In this document: positions 43,328 to 55,700 of the stretch, in pieces
Layout of the letters: each line of letters starts with the position of its first letter
Position numbering within the stretch: position 1 is the stretch's first letter
DNA from: Nocardia vaccinii NBRC 15922
Lineage (GTDB): Bacteria; Actinomycetota; Actinomycetes; Mycobacteriales; Mycobacteriaceae
NCBI RefSeq assembly: GCF_001613305.1
Contig: NZ_BDCC01000009.1
Span: 310,001 to 374,000 of the forward strand
Length of the DNA: 64,000 nt
Reading direction: 5' to 3'
The notes under the pieces: generated by a model
What the model was told of the DNA's origin: nothing
Seen by the model: the letters and a program-made list of their open reading frames with translations, nothing else
Databases searched by the model: none
Translations under genes and position numbers: made by a program

Positions 43328-43844
43328 CGTCTGTTCCCTAGTTCGCTGGGCCGCGGGACAGGCCCGCCGCACTGTCGCGGCCCGACGGACAATCCGTCTT
43401 ACCCCACGATCCACTGATCCCGCACGGAAATCGCCAGTACTGCACTACCCGTATCTTCGAGTGACGTCCACCACCCATCCGAGTACCAGCGGCTCACCGA
43501 ATCGCCCCGAACCCAGTTGCTACACAACAGGTATCGCAATTTTGAAACCTGGTTGGCCGATACAGACCACCCGACGCGCGTTTGCGCGGCACCCCGGTCG
43601 GACGCGCGATCACGAACACCCACGCCGGCGGCAAGCACGCGGAATCGCCCACGACGCCGGTTCATACCCTCGGCCCGCACCCCCGGCGAGCCCACCGACC
43701 ACGCGCCGGTGCAGGCCCGCGCGTCGTAGCCGACACGGGCACTGTCGCAGGTCGAACGTCAGCGCATCAAGTGGCCGATTCCGGGATGACCGCGACCGGA
43801 ACATCCTCACCCAGACAGGTCGCCGGGACGCACCCGTCCGATCG
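43328..43844. other. Non-coding stretch with a duplicated Uma2 gene end
   Basis: About 517 bases with no convincing gene. The word GTCAGCGCATCA and its flank occur twice, at 43757-43785 and at the 3' end of the Uma2 gene (43845 on). This suggests a duplicated and decayed copy of the Uma2 tail. Confidence 0.45.
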
Positions 43845-44444
43845 TCAGCGCATCAGGGTGGCCGGATCCACGGTGAACTCGAATGGCGATTCGAGGGTCA
43901 CCGACCGCCCAGCAGCAACTCGGTTGGTGAGCTGATATTCGCCGTCGCCGTCGCGAGTGTAGGCGAACAGAACCGGCAACTCCTCCCCCGGCAGGCGGCC
44001 CTTGAATGAGTTGATCTCGATACGCCAGTAGTTCGGAATGCCGGCCTCGGCATACATGACGGGTTTGACCATACGATCCTGCATGGTCGTTGAGGTCGAG
44101 ACGATCTCGACAGCCAGGACCACCTGCTCGACCGGAACACCACGCTCGTCCTCGAGCACCGTGCCCTGCCCCGCGATCAGGTCCGGAATGGGCTCATCGT
44201 CACCAATGAAGATGCCGACGCCAGGCAACACCCAGAAGCCTTCCGGCACGATAGCCGACAACGCAATAAGCAATCGGCTCAACAGCTTCTGATGACGCGG
44301 CTTCGGTGCGGCATTCACGATGAGCTGCTCATTCAGTACCTCGTACCGCATTCCGTTCTCGGGTAGATGATCAAGGTCGGCGGCAGTCCATCGACCTGGT
44401 TTCGCTAGAAATTCCATCGATGACTCGGACAATGGCATCGCCAT
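43845..44444 (-). CDS. Uma2-family (DUF820) putative restriction-endonuclease-fold protein
   Basis: 199 residues with an ATG start. The PD-(D/E)XK-like core of Uma2 proteins is visible: WTAADLDHLPENGMRYEVLNEQLIVNAAPKPRHQKLLSRLLIAL, then ..EPIPDLIAGQG (Asp) and VVLAVEIVSTSTTMQDRMVKPVMYAEAGIPNYWRIE (Glu, Lys). These proteins occur in many copies in actinobacteria and cyanobacteria, and their biological role is unproven. It lies 125 bases beyond the stop of the giant NRPS and is not obviously part of that cluster. Confidence 0.88.
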   Translation of the reverse strand: MAMPLSESSMEFLAKPGRWTAADLDHLPENGMRYEVLNEQLIVNAAPKPRHQKLLSRLLIALSAIVPEGFWVLPGVGIFIGDDEPIPDLIAGQGTVLEDERGVPVEQVVLAVEIVSTSTTMQDRMVKPVMYAEAGIPNYWRIEINSFKGRLPGEELPVLFAYTRDGDGEYQLTNRVAAGRSVTLESPFEFTVDPATLMR

Positions 44445-44569
44445 GAAACACCACCTCCGACCTAGCTGAGCTGGAAACGCCTGCTACTACCGTCGAATTC
44501 TAGACCATGTGGGGCCGGTCCCATTCGGTGAAGAGCGCCGGGTGCGGCACTCCCCACCGAGGGGTCGGC

Positions 44570-46750
44570 TCAGTCGGTGATCACCACCTGGACCTCCTCG
44601 CTCGCGGCCTCGGTGGAGTCCGCGGACGTGGCGAACCAGTGGGTGACCTCGGCGTCGGCGAGGTCGTCGGCGATGTCCGCGCCGGTCGGGAGGACCGACA
44701 GGGCGCCCGCAGTGGCCGAGGCCAGGAATTCGGCCAGGGCCGCGGTGCCGGCGGTGGCGGCGGTGAACGTCGTCGACTCGTAGTCGATGCCGTTGTCCTC
44801 GCGCAGGGTTTCGGCGTGGTCGAGGGCCTGCTCCTGGGTCAGGATCAGCCAGGTGCCGTCGACGCGGCGGGCGATGAGGGCCGGATGGTCCTCGTGCAGC
44901 GGGCGCAGCCGATCGGCGTAGGAGACCGGATGCGCCGGGGCCGCGGCGATTTCCGCCTGGACCTTCGGATCGGTCGGCACCAGCCAGCGCACCGACTTCG
45001 CAGCGGGTTCCAGCGTGATGCCGAATCCCGCTCCGGCCGAGACGATCTCGCCGAAGGACAGCCCGTCCGCGAACAACGCCGCCGCACCGGCCTTCTGCAC
45101 CGCCCACAGGGCGACCACCGCCTCGATCGATCGCGGCAGCGCCACCGCGACGATCTCGCCGGGGCCCACACCGCGGTCGATCAGCACCCGCGCCAGCTGC
45201 GAGGACCGCGAATCGACCACCTGATAGCCGATTTCGGACTCGCCGATCAGCACCGCCGGCGCCTGCGGATCCTCCTCGACGACCGCGCCCAACGTCGCGG
45301 CCACGGTGCGCGCGCCGACCCGCGCGGACGCGGGTTCGGTTGCCGCGCCGCCGGATTCGACCAGGATTCGGGCGCGTTCGGCGGCGTCGAGGATATCGAT
45401 GTCGGCCACCAGCGCGTCCGGATCGCCGACCAGCGCCTCGAGCACCCGGTCCAGCCGGGCGGCCAGGGTACGCACCTCGGCCTCGCTGTACCGGCTGGTC
45501 AGGTACTCCAGATTCACCGCGATCGTGGTATCGGCCGTCACCGTGATGGTCAGCGGATAGTGCGTACCACCCTTGAAATCGATACCGGTCACCGCGACGC
45601 CGTCGATGGAGCTGGCGGCGGCGATCGCCTCCCGATCCACCGGATAGGACTCGAAGACGATCAGCGAGTCGAACTGCGCACCGAGTCCGGCCACCCGCAG
45701 GATTTCGGGCAGCCCGACGTAGTGATGGTCCATCAGCGCGGCCTGCTCGCCCTGCAGCCCGGTCAGCAGATCGGCGACCGTGCGGCGATCGTCGACCCGC
45801 ACCCGCACGGGCAGGGTGTTGATGAACAGGCCGACCATCGACTCGATACCGGGCAGCTCCGCCGGACGCCCGGACACGGTCGCGCCGAACACCACGTCCC
45901 CGCGGCCGGTCAGGCGGCCGACCAGCAGCCCCCAGGACGCCTGCACCAGCGTGTTCGCGGTGATCCCGAGATCGGCGCAGAACTTGCTCAGGCGCTGGGT
46001 CCGCTCGGCGTCGAGTTCGATGCCCACATGCTCGATGTCGAAACTCTCGACCGCCTTCGGTTGCGGTGCGATCAGGGTCGGCTCGTCCACACCGGCCAGC
46101 GCCCGCGCCCACGCCTGCAACGACTCCTCGCGGTCGCGCACCGACAGCCAGGCCAGGAAGTCCCGGTAGGACGCCACGTGCGGCAGCACACTCACGTCAC
46201 CGTGCACCGCGTACAGCACCAGCAGATCCCGCATCAGCAGCGGCATCGACCAGCCGTCGAACAGGATGTGGTGCGCGGTGATCGACAGACGCCACTGCTG
46301 GGTCCGCGGCTCACCGTCCGCCTCGAGCTTGTACAGGCCGAACCGGATCAGCGGCGGCGCCGCCATATCGAACTGCACGGCGCGATCGGCGGCCAGCTGC
46401 CGCGCCAGCTCCGCCTCCCGGCGCTCGACCGGCAGATCCGTGAGATCCGTTTGCCGCCAGGGCAGTTCGACGCGTTCCTGGACGATCTGCACCGGCTTGC
46501 CGTCGGCATCGGTGGTGAAGGCGACCCGGAGGTTCTCGTAGCGGTCCGCCAGCGCCTGCGCGGCGGCGTGCAACCGGTCGGCGTCCAGCGTGCCGGTGAA
46601 GTCCAGTCGTGCCTGCTGGCTGTAGATGTCCATGGTGGCCTCGGACATCATCGCGTGGAAGAACAGACCGGACTGCAGCGGCGAGAGCGGCCACACCTCG
46701 GTCATCGCCGGATAGGTCTGTTCCCACGCCCGCTGGTCGGCCGGACCGAC
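44570..46750 (-). other. NRPS terminal C domain plus degenerate A-like domain
   Basis: C6 about 46750-45330 ([26 protein letters not shown]) is of the post-epimerase class. The last 250 residues start like an A domain ([25 protein letters not shown]) but lack TSGSTG, YGPTE and GKLDRK. There is no carrier and no thioesterase. Confidence 0.8.
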
Positions 46751-49700
46751 CTCGACCAGCGGACCGGTCGGCAGTTCGAGTTCGTCGCCGCCGAGCACCG
46801 CACCCGCGGCGATCCCGGCGATGGTGCGCCGCTCGAACACCTCGCGCGCACTGAACGCCACACCGCGCGCCTTGGACCGCGACACCACCTGAATCGACAG
46901 GATGCTGTTACCGCCGATGCCGAAGAAGTCGTCGTCGACGCCGATGTCCTCGCGCCCGAGCACATCGGCGAACACCTCGGCCACGACCTGCTCGGCCGGA
47001 GTCGACGGCGCCCGGTACGGGGTGGACTCGAATTCGGGTTCCGGCAACGCCTTTCGATCCAGCTTGCCGTTCACGTTCAACGGCAGCGCATCGAGCACGA
47101 CGAACGCCGCGGGCACCATGTACGAGGGCAGATTCGCCGAGAGCTCCGAACGCACTTGCGCCACATCGAGTTCGGCGTCCGAGGTCACCAGATAGGCGAC
47201 GAGCCGGTCGCCCAGGCGCGGATCGGACTTGGCCAGCACGGCGGTCCGGCTGATCTGCGGCAGGGCCAGCAGCGCCGCCTCGATCTCGCCCAACTCGATC
47301 CGGAAGCCACGAATCTTCACCTGGAAATCGGTCCGGCCCCGGTAATCCAGCTCACCCGCGGCATTCCAGACCACGAGATCGCCGGTCCGGTACATCCGCT
47401 CACCTGCGCCATCGCCCCCGAACGGATTCGCCACGAACCGGTCCGCGGTCAACTCCGCGCGGGCGAAGTACCCGCGCGCCAGCTGCGCACCGGCCAGATA
47501 GAGCTCGCCGGGCACACCGGCGGGCACCGGCCGCAACCGCGAATCCAGCACGTACACCTGGGAATTCCACTCCGGAACACCGATCGGCACCGAGGCCAGA
47601 TCGGCCTCGCCGACCTGGTGACTGGTGATCGACACGGCCGCCTCGGTGGGCCCGTAGGTGTTGAACAGCCCGGCCGCATTGCCCGCGCGGAAGCGCTGCG
47701 CCACCGAACCCGGCAGCGCCTCGCCGATCGCCAGCACTCGCCGCAGCGAATCCGGCAGTGCCCCTACGGATTCGGTCAACAGCGCATCGAGCATCGAGGG
47801 CACCACGTGCAACGTGGTCACCGACTCCCGCGCCATCAGCCCGTTCAGGTACTCCGGATCCTGGTGGCCGTCCGCCGTGGCGATGACCAACCGGCCACCG
47901 CAGACCGCGGCGGTCCAGAACTCCCAGACCGACAGGTCGAAGGTGGCGGCGGTCTTCAGCAGCACCGAATCCTGCGCGCCCAGGTGGAATTCCGCGATCT
48001 CCCACAGCAACTGGTTCACGATCGCCGCATGCGGCACGGCCACGCCCTTCGGGCGTCCCGTCGAACCGGAGGTGAAGATGACGTACGCGGTGTTCTCCGG
48101 ACGCAACACACCGAGCCGCTCGGCAGCCGCGATCGGCGCATCATCGCCGTCCCGATCCGCATCGATCCGCACGACCGGCGCGATCGTGGTCCCGAACGCG
48201 GTCTCGGCATCGGTCAGCACACAGACCGGGGCCACGGTGTCGAGGATGTAATCGGTGCGCTCGGCGGCCTGATCCGGATCCACCGGCACATACGCACCAC
48301 CGGCGGTCGCCACGGCATACATGGCCACGACCAGATCCACCGACCGGCGCAGCGCGAGCGCGACCCGCGCCTCCGGGCCCACGCCCAGCGAGATCAGCCG
48401 ACGCGCGAGACGATTCACCCGGGCGCCGAGTTCGGCATAGGTGATCGTGCTGCCGTCCGGTGCGACCAGCGCCACCGCGCCGGGCGTGCGCGAGACGGTG
48501 CGCTCGAGCAACGACACCAGGGTCGCCGAGCGATCGGTCTCGTGCGCGGTCGCGTTGCGGTCCGTCACCAGTTCGGTGACCTCGCCCGTGTCCAGGTAGT
48601 CCAGATCGCCCACGGGTTCGTCCGGTGCGGCGACGATCTCGCCGAGCAGTCGCACGAACCGGTCCGCGAACGTCTGCGCCGTCTCACGGTCGAACAGGTC
48701 GGTCGCATAGGTGAGGTCACCGGCGATGCCGAGCGGCGTACCCGACTCGTCGTACCCGTCGCCCACGATCAGATGCAGGTCGAACTGGGAGATCTGGACA
48801 TCCACATCCAGACCGGATACGGCCAGCCCGGGCAGTTCCAGACTGATCGGTGCCAGGTTCTGGAACGACATGCCGACCTGGAACAGCGGATGCCGCGCGG
48901 TGGACCGCTCCGGATTGAGCACCTCCACCAGGCGCTCGAACGGCACATCCGCATGTGCGAACGCCTGGATGTCCGACTCTCGCTGGCTCGCGAGCAGATC
49001 GGTGAACGACGCCCCCGGCTCGACCCGCGTGCGGAACACCAGCGTATTGACGAACATGCCGATCATGTCGTCCAGCGCCGCCTCACCGCGACCCGCCATC
49101 GGCGTACCGATCGCGATGTCCTCGGTACCCGACAACCGCGCCAACAGCACCGCCAGCGCGGTGTGCACGACCATGAACAACGTCGCACCCCGCTCGCGCG
49201 CCACGTTCACCAACGCGGCGTGGGTGTCCGCGTCGATCCGCAGACTCACCGTGCCACCGGTGTAGGACTGCACCGCGGGGCGCGGCCGATCCGCCGGCAG
49301 ATCCAGCTGATCGGGCAGATCCGCCAGCGCCTCGCGCCAGTAGGCGATCTGCTTGGCGGCCAACGATTCCGGATCGTCCTCCGAGCCCAGCACCGCGCGC
49401 TGCCAGATGCTGTAGTCCGCGTACTGCGCGGCCAGCGGCTCCCAGTCCGGGGCCACGCCCGCGGAGCGCGCGGCGTAGGCCGTCATCAGATCCCGCGTCA
49501 ATGGCCCCATCGACGAACCGTCTCCGGAGATGTGGTGCACCACCATCGCCAGCACGTATTCGCCCGTACCGTCGGCTCCGGCCGCGGACACCTCGAACAC
49601 GGCCACCCGCAACGGCACCTCGGCGGTCACGTCGAACGAGGCGGAGAAGAACTCGAGCACCGCCGATTCGACCGAATCCGCCCCGGTCACCCGCACATCC

Positions 49701-52700
49701 AGCGCCGGAATCGCCTGCACCGCAGGCAGAATCACCTGCACCGGCCCCTGATCGGTCTCCGGATACACGGTCCGCAGCACCTCGTGCCGGGACACCAGAT
49801 CGCCGATCGCCGCCCGCAGCGCGGGAATGTCCAGCGCACCGGTCAACCGCACCGCGATCGGCACGTTGTACGCGGTGGACTCCGGATCGAACCGGTTCAG
49901 GAACCACATCCGCTGCTGCGCGAGCGACAGCGGAATGTGTTCCGGCCGTTCCAGACTGCCGATCTCCACCCGGTCACCGCGGCTCTGCGCCGCCACAGCC
50001 TCCGCGAGCCCGGCCACCGTCGGCGACTCGAACAGCGAACGCACCGTGACCGTGGTGTCCAGCGCCGCGCCGATGCGCGCGGTGACCTGGGTCGCGATCA
50101 GCGAGTTACCGCCGAGCGCGAAGAAATCGTCGTCCGCGCCGACCCGGTCCACACCGAGCACCGAGGCGAAGACGCCCGCCACGACCTCCTCGATCGGGGT
50201 GCGCGGTGCGCGGAACTGCGTATCGGCCTCGAACACCGGTTCCGGCAGAGCGCGCCGGTCCAGTTTGCCCACCGGGGTGAGCGGGATGCGGTCGATCACC
50301 ATGATCGAGGCGGGCACCATATAGGCCGGGAGGCGATCCTCCAGATGCGCGGTCAGCGCGCCGACGTCGATCGAATGTTCCGGCGCCGGAACGACATACG
50401 ACACCAGCGCAGTCGATCCGGCCGCACCGCGGTGGCCGAGGGTGACCGCGAAGCCGACCGTCTCGTGCGCGGTGAGGGCGGCGTCGATCTCGCCCAGTTC
50501 GATGCGGAAACCACGCACCTTCACCTGGAAGTCGGACCGGCCGACGTACTCCACCGAACCGGCCGCGGTCCACCGGACCACGTCACCGGTGCGGTACACG
50601 CGCCCACCTGGCACGTACGGATCCGCCACGAACCGCTGCGCGGTCAGGCCGTTGCGCGCGTGGTAGCCCCGCGCGAGCTGGATACCCGACAGATACAGCT
50701 CACCCGCGACGCCCACCGGCACCGGCCGCAACCGCTCGTCCAGGACCAGCAGGCGCATACCGCGGATCGGGCCGCCGAGGGTGACCGGCTCCTCGGGCGA
50801 GAGCGCGCCGAGGGTGGTCGCGATCGTGGTCTCGGTGGGCCCGTAGACGTTGTGCATCCGGCGCGACGTCCCGTCCGCCAGCGGAACGACCCACTTGGCG
50901 ACCAGATCGGCGGGCACCGCCTCACCGCCGGCGGTCAGCACCCGCAGACTGTCCAGCCCGGTCGGGTCGACCGTGGACAACGCGGCCGGGGTGATGAACG
51001 CGTGCGTGACGCCCTCCGCACGGATCAGATCGGCCAGCTCCGCACCGCCGTAGACACCCGGCGGGACGATGACCAACCGTCCGCCCGCACCGACGGCCAG
51101 CAGCAGCTCCAGGATCGACGCGTCGAAGCTCGGCGAGGCGAAATGCAGTGCCCGCGTCTCGGAATCGAGTCCGTACAGCTCCAGCTGCTCGTCGCGGAAG
51201 TTCGCCAGACCCGCGTGGGTGACCATGACGCCCTTGGGGACGCCGGTGGAACCCGAGGTGTAGATGACGTAGGCCGGATGCGCCGGGACCAGCGGCCGCA
51301 CCCGATCCGCGTCGGTCACCGCGGCCGAGTCGAATGCGGCGGTATCGAGTTCGTCCAGCACCAGCCACTGCACCGAATCGGGCAGCTGCTCGTGCACCGA
51401 CGCCACGGTCAGGCCGACCCGGGCCCCGGAATCGGTGAGCATGTGCGCGATGCGGTCGGCCGGATAGGTCGGGTCGATCGGCACGAACGCCGCACCCGAC
51501 TTGGTCACCGACCACTCCGCCAGATAGGAGTCCAGTGACCGCGGCACCGCGACGGCCACCAGATCCTCGGCCCCGAGGCCACGCTCGATCAGCAAGCGTG
51601 CCAACCGGTTCGACCGCTCGTCCAGGTCGGCGTAGGACAGACTCCGGCCCCACGACGAACCCGCCACCGGTGCATGGCCTTCCACCACGGCGATCGCCTG
51701 CGGATCGCGCGCCGCGGCCTCGGCCAGCAACTCCGGCAGCGTGCGCGGCGCGGTGGCCGGGAGGCCGGTGCGCGAGATCAGATCCGCGCGCTCGCTGTCC
51801 TCGATGAGCTCGAGGTCGCCGATCGAAGTGTCCGGCCGCTGCACGATCTGCCGCAGCAAACGGACGAAGCGCGCCGCGATCACCTCCACCGATGCCTGGT
51901 CGAACAGGTCGCGGGCGAAGGAGAACTGGGCCGAGATCCCCGAATCGCCGGTCGACTCGCGCAGGGTCAGCGACAGGTCGAACTTCTCGATACCGGAATC
52001 GAATTCGACCCCGGCGACCCGCAGTCCGGGCAGTTCGAAGGTCGTCTCGGGCATGTTCTCGAACGACAGCGCCACCTGGAACAGCGGGTTGCGCGCAGTG
52101 GAACGCTCCGGTGCGAGCAGCTCCACGAGCCGCTCGAACGGAATGTCGGCGTGGGCGAACGCCTGCAGGTCGACATCGCGGGCCTCGGCCAGCAGCTCGA
52201 GGAAGCTGCGCTGCGCGCTCACCTCGGTCCGCAACACCAGGGTGTTGACGAACATACCGATCAGATCGTCGAGTTCGGCCTCGCCGCGACCCGCCACGGG
52301 CGTGCCGACGGCGATGTCCTCTGTGCCGCTGAGTTTGGCCAGCAGCACCGCCAGCGCGGCGTGCACGACCATGAACAGCGTGGTGTTCTGCTCGCGGGCG
52401 ATCTCCCGCAACGCCTCGTGCACCTGCGCGTCGATCGGGAACAGCACGTGCCCGCCGCGATACGACGGCACCGCCGGACGCAGCCGATCCACCGGCAGGT
52501 TCAGCTCGTCGGGCAGATCGGCCAGCGTGGTCCGCCAGTACTCGGCCTGCGCGGAGAGCACGCTGTCCGGATCGTCCTCCGAACCCAGCACCGCGCGCTG
52601 CCACACGCTGAAGTCCGCGTACTGCACCGGCAGTGAGGCCCAGCCCGGAGCCTCACCGGCCGTCCGGGCCGCGTAGGCGAGCATCAGATCCCGGGTCAGC

Positions 52701-55700
52701 GGGCCCATCGACCAGCCGTCCGCGGTGATGTGGTGCGCGACGAACACGAGCACGTATTCGGGGTTGTGTCCATTGGGCACAACCGGGGGGCCTACGTGGT
52801 TACGCTCCGCTGTCGCCTCCGGCCCTGACCCGGTCGTGCCGCCGGGCGCGTCCAGACGCAGCAGGCGAGCCCGCAGCGGGACCTCGCTGGTCACGTCGAA
52901 TGGGGCGGTGACCAGTCCGAGCACGGTGTCCGGCACCGCATCCGGCTGCACCGGCACCGGAGTGAGATCCGGAACCGCCTGTGCCACAGGCAGAATCACC
53001 TGCTGGGCGAGGCCGTCGCGCTCCGGGTAGACGGTACGCAGCACCTCGTGCCGCTCCACCAGATCGCGCACCGCGGACTGCAGTGCGTCCAGGTCGACGT
53101 CCCCGGACAACCGCACCGCGGCGGGCACGTGATAGGCCGTGGAGGTCGGGTCGAACCGGTTCAGGAACCACATCCGCTGCTGTGCCAGCGACAACGGCAC
53201 CTGCTCAGGTCGCACGGTGGCCGTCAGCGCGGGCCGGGCGACATCCGAACCGGCATACTGCGCCACCCGCGCGGCCAGTTCGGCCACGCTGGAGCGTTCG
53301 AACAGCTCCCGCACCGACACCCGCGTCTGCAAGGCTGTCCCCAGTCGCGCGGTGACCTGCGTCGCGATCAGCGAGTTACCGCCGAGGGCGAAGAAGTCGT
53401 CGTCCGCGCCGACCCGGTCCACGCCGAGCACCTCGGCGAACACGCCGGCCACGATCTCCTCGACCGGCGTGGACGGCGCCCGGAACTCGCGGTGCGCGAA
53501 CTCCGGCTCCGGCAACGCCTTTCGATCCAGCTTGCCGCTGGTGTTCAGCGGGAATTCCGTCAGTTCGACGACCGCGGCGGGAATCATGTAGGCGGGCAAC
53601 GATTCCGCGGCGGCAGCCAGCAGTTCGCGCTGGTCGATCACCTGTCCGGGCGCGGCAACCGTGTAGGCGACCAGCTGATCGCCCAGCTCCGAGGACAGCA
53701 CCAGCACCACGGCCTGGCTCACCGCCGGATGCGCCAGCAGCGCCGATTCGATCTCGCCGAGTTCGATGCGCTGACCGCGGAACTTCACCTGGAAGTCGGT
53801 GCGGCCGATGTAATCCAGCACCGGCGTGCCGTCCGTGACGCGCCACGCTACCAGGTCACCGGTGCGGTACATCCGCGCACCGTCGCCCGCGAACGGGTCT
53901 GCCACGAACCGGTCCGAGGTCAGATCCGGGCGAGCCACATAGCCGCGCGCGAGCTGGTCACCGGCGAGATACAGCTCACCGGCCACCCCGGCCGGAACCG
54001 GTCGCAGGCGCGAATCCAGTACGTACACCCGGGAATTCCACTGCGGCGCACCGATCGGCACACTCAACCGGTCTTCCCGCGTCGCGGGCCAGTAGGTGAT
54101 CGAGACCGCGGCCTCGGTCGGACCGTACAGATTGTGCACCGTGGCGTTGGAGATCGAACGCATCGCCGCGACGGTCTGCGGCGGCAGCGCCTCACCGATG
54201 ACGAATACGTCGCGCAGGGTCGGCACCGCACCGGCCCGGGTGTGCGCGGCGAACACCGTCAGCATCGAGGGCACGAAGTCGGTGACCGTGACACCCTGCG
54301 CGGCAATGGTTTCGGCGAGGTATTCCGGATCGCGATGACCGTCGTGCGTGGCGACGACCAGTTTCGATCCGGCCCGCAGTGGCATGAAATAGCCCCAGAG
54401 CGAGACGTCGAACGTCGTCGCGGTCTTCTGGAAGTAGACGTCGCCCGCACCCATCGGATACTCGGCCAGCATCCAGGTGATCTGGTTGTGGATCGCGGCG
54501 TGCGATACCGCGACGCCCTTCGGGCGGCCCGTCGAACCGGACGTGAAGATCACATACGCCGGATTCTCCGGGAGTACGGGCCCTTCCAGTTCGTCGGGCT
54601 CGAGCGGCGTGACCTCGAAACCGTCCAGATCGACAGTATCCAGATCCAGCACCTCGATACCCTCGGGCACCGGCACCGCATCGGCGGTACGGGTCAGCAC
54701 GCACACCGGCTGCGCGGTCTCGAGCACGTGCGCGATCCGCTCGGCCGGATGATCCGGATCCAGCGGTACGTACGCACCACCCGCGGTGATCACCGCGTAC
54801 ATGCTCGCAACCAAGTCGATCGAACGACGAATCGACAGGGCGACCAGCGATTCCGGACCGACACCGGCCCAGATCAACCGGCGCGCAAGCAGGTTCACCC
54901 GCTCGTCGAACTCCCGATAGGTCAGCTCCTCGCCCTCGTAGCTCACCGCCACCCGATCCGGATGCGCGGCCACCGCGCGGCGATATCCGTCCAGCAGCAG
55001 CTCCGGCGCGACATCGTGCCGGGTGTCGTTCCAGCGCACCAGGATTCGGTCGCGTTCGGCGGCGTCGAGCAGTTCGATCTCGCCCACGCGCCGATCCGGC
55101 CGGTCCACCAGGACGTCCAGCACCCGCAGCAGACGCGCGGACAGCTCGGTGACCTGATCGTCGGTGAAGTGGCTGACCAGGTACTTCATCGCCAGTACGA
55201 CGGTCGCCTCGGCGCTGACCATCACCGTCATCGGGTAATGGGTGTCGTCGTACATGCCCGCACCGGTCACCGACATGCCGTCGATGGAACTGGTCGCCTC
55301 GATCGCGTCCTTGTCCACCGGATACGACTCGAACACCACGAGCGAATCGAATCCGATACCGGTTCCGGCCACCCGCTGGATATCGGTCAGGCCCACGTAG
55401 TGGTGATCGAGCAGATCGGCCTGCTCGGCCTGCAGACCGGACAGCAACTGCCCCACCGACGTATCGTCGTCGACCCGCACCCGCACCGGCAGGGTGTTGA
55501 TGAACAGGCCGACCATCGATTCCACGCCCGGCAGCTCCGCCGGACGACCCGAGACCGTCGCGCCGAACACCACATCGTCCTGGCCGGTCATCCGGCTCAG
55601 CAGCACACCCCACGCCGCTTGGATCAGCGTGTTGACGGTGACGCCCAATTCGGCGCAGTACCGCTTGATCCGCTCGGTCCGCTCGGCGTCGATCTCGGTG

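Noticed and set aside
43610..43810. Minus-strand open frame near the Uma2 gene
   Set aside because: Arg-rich, no start context, and it overlaps the duplicated Uma2 tail. Probably non-coding.
44507..51538. Very long plus-strand open frame (2,343 codons) opposite the NRPS, and similar ones at 53048-55804 and 55949-61222
   Set aside because: They are antisense shadows caused by GC-rich third positions. The products are Arg/His/Gly-rich without any family motif, while the opposite strand encodes an intact NRPS.
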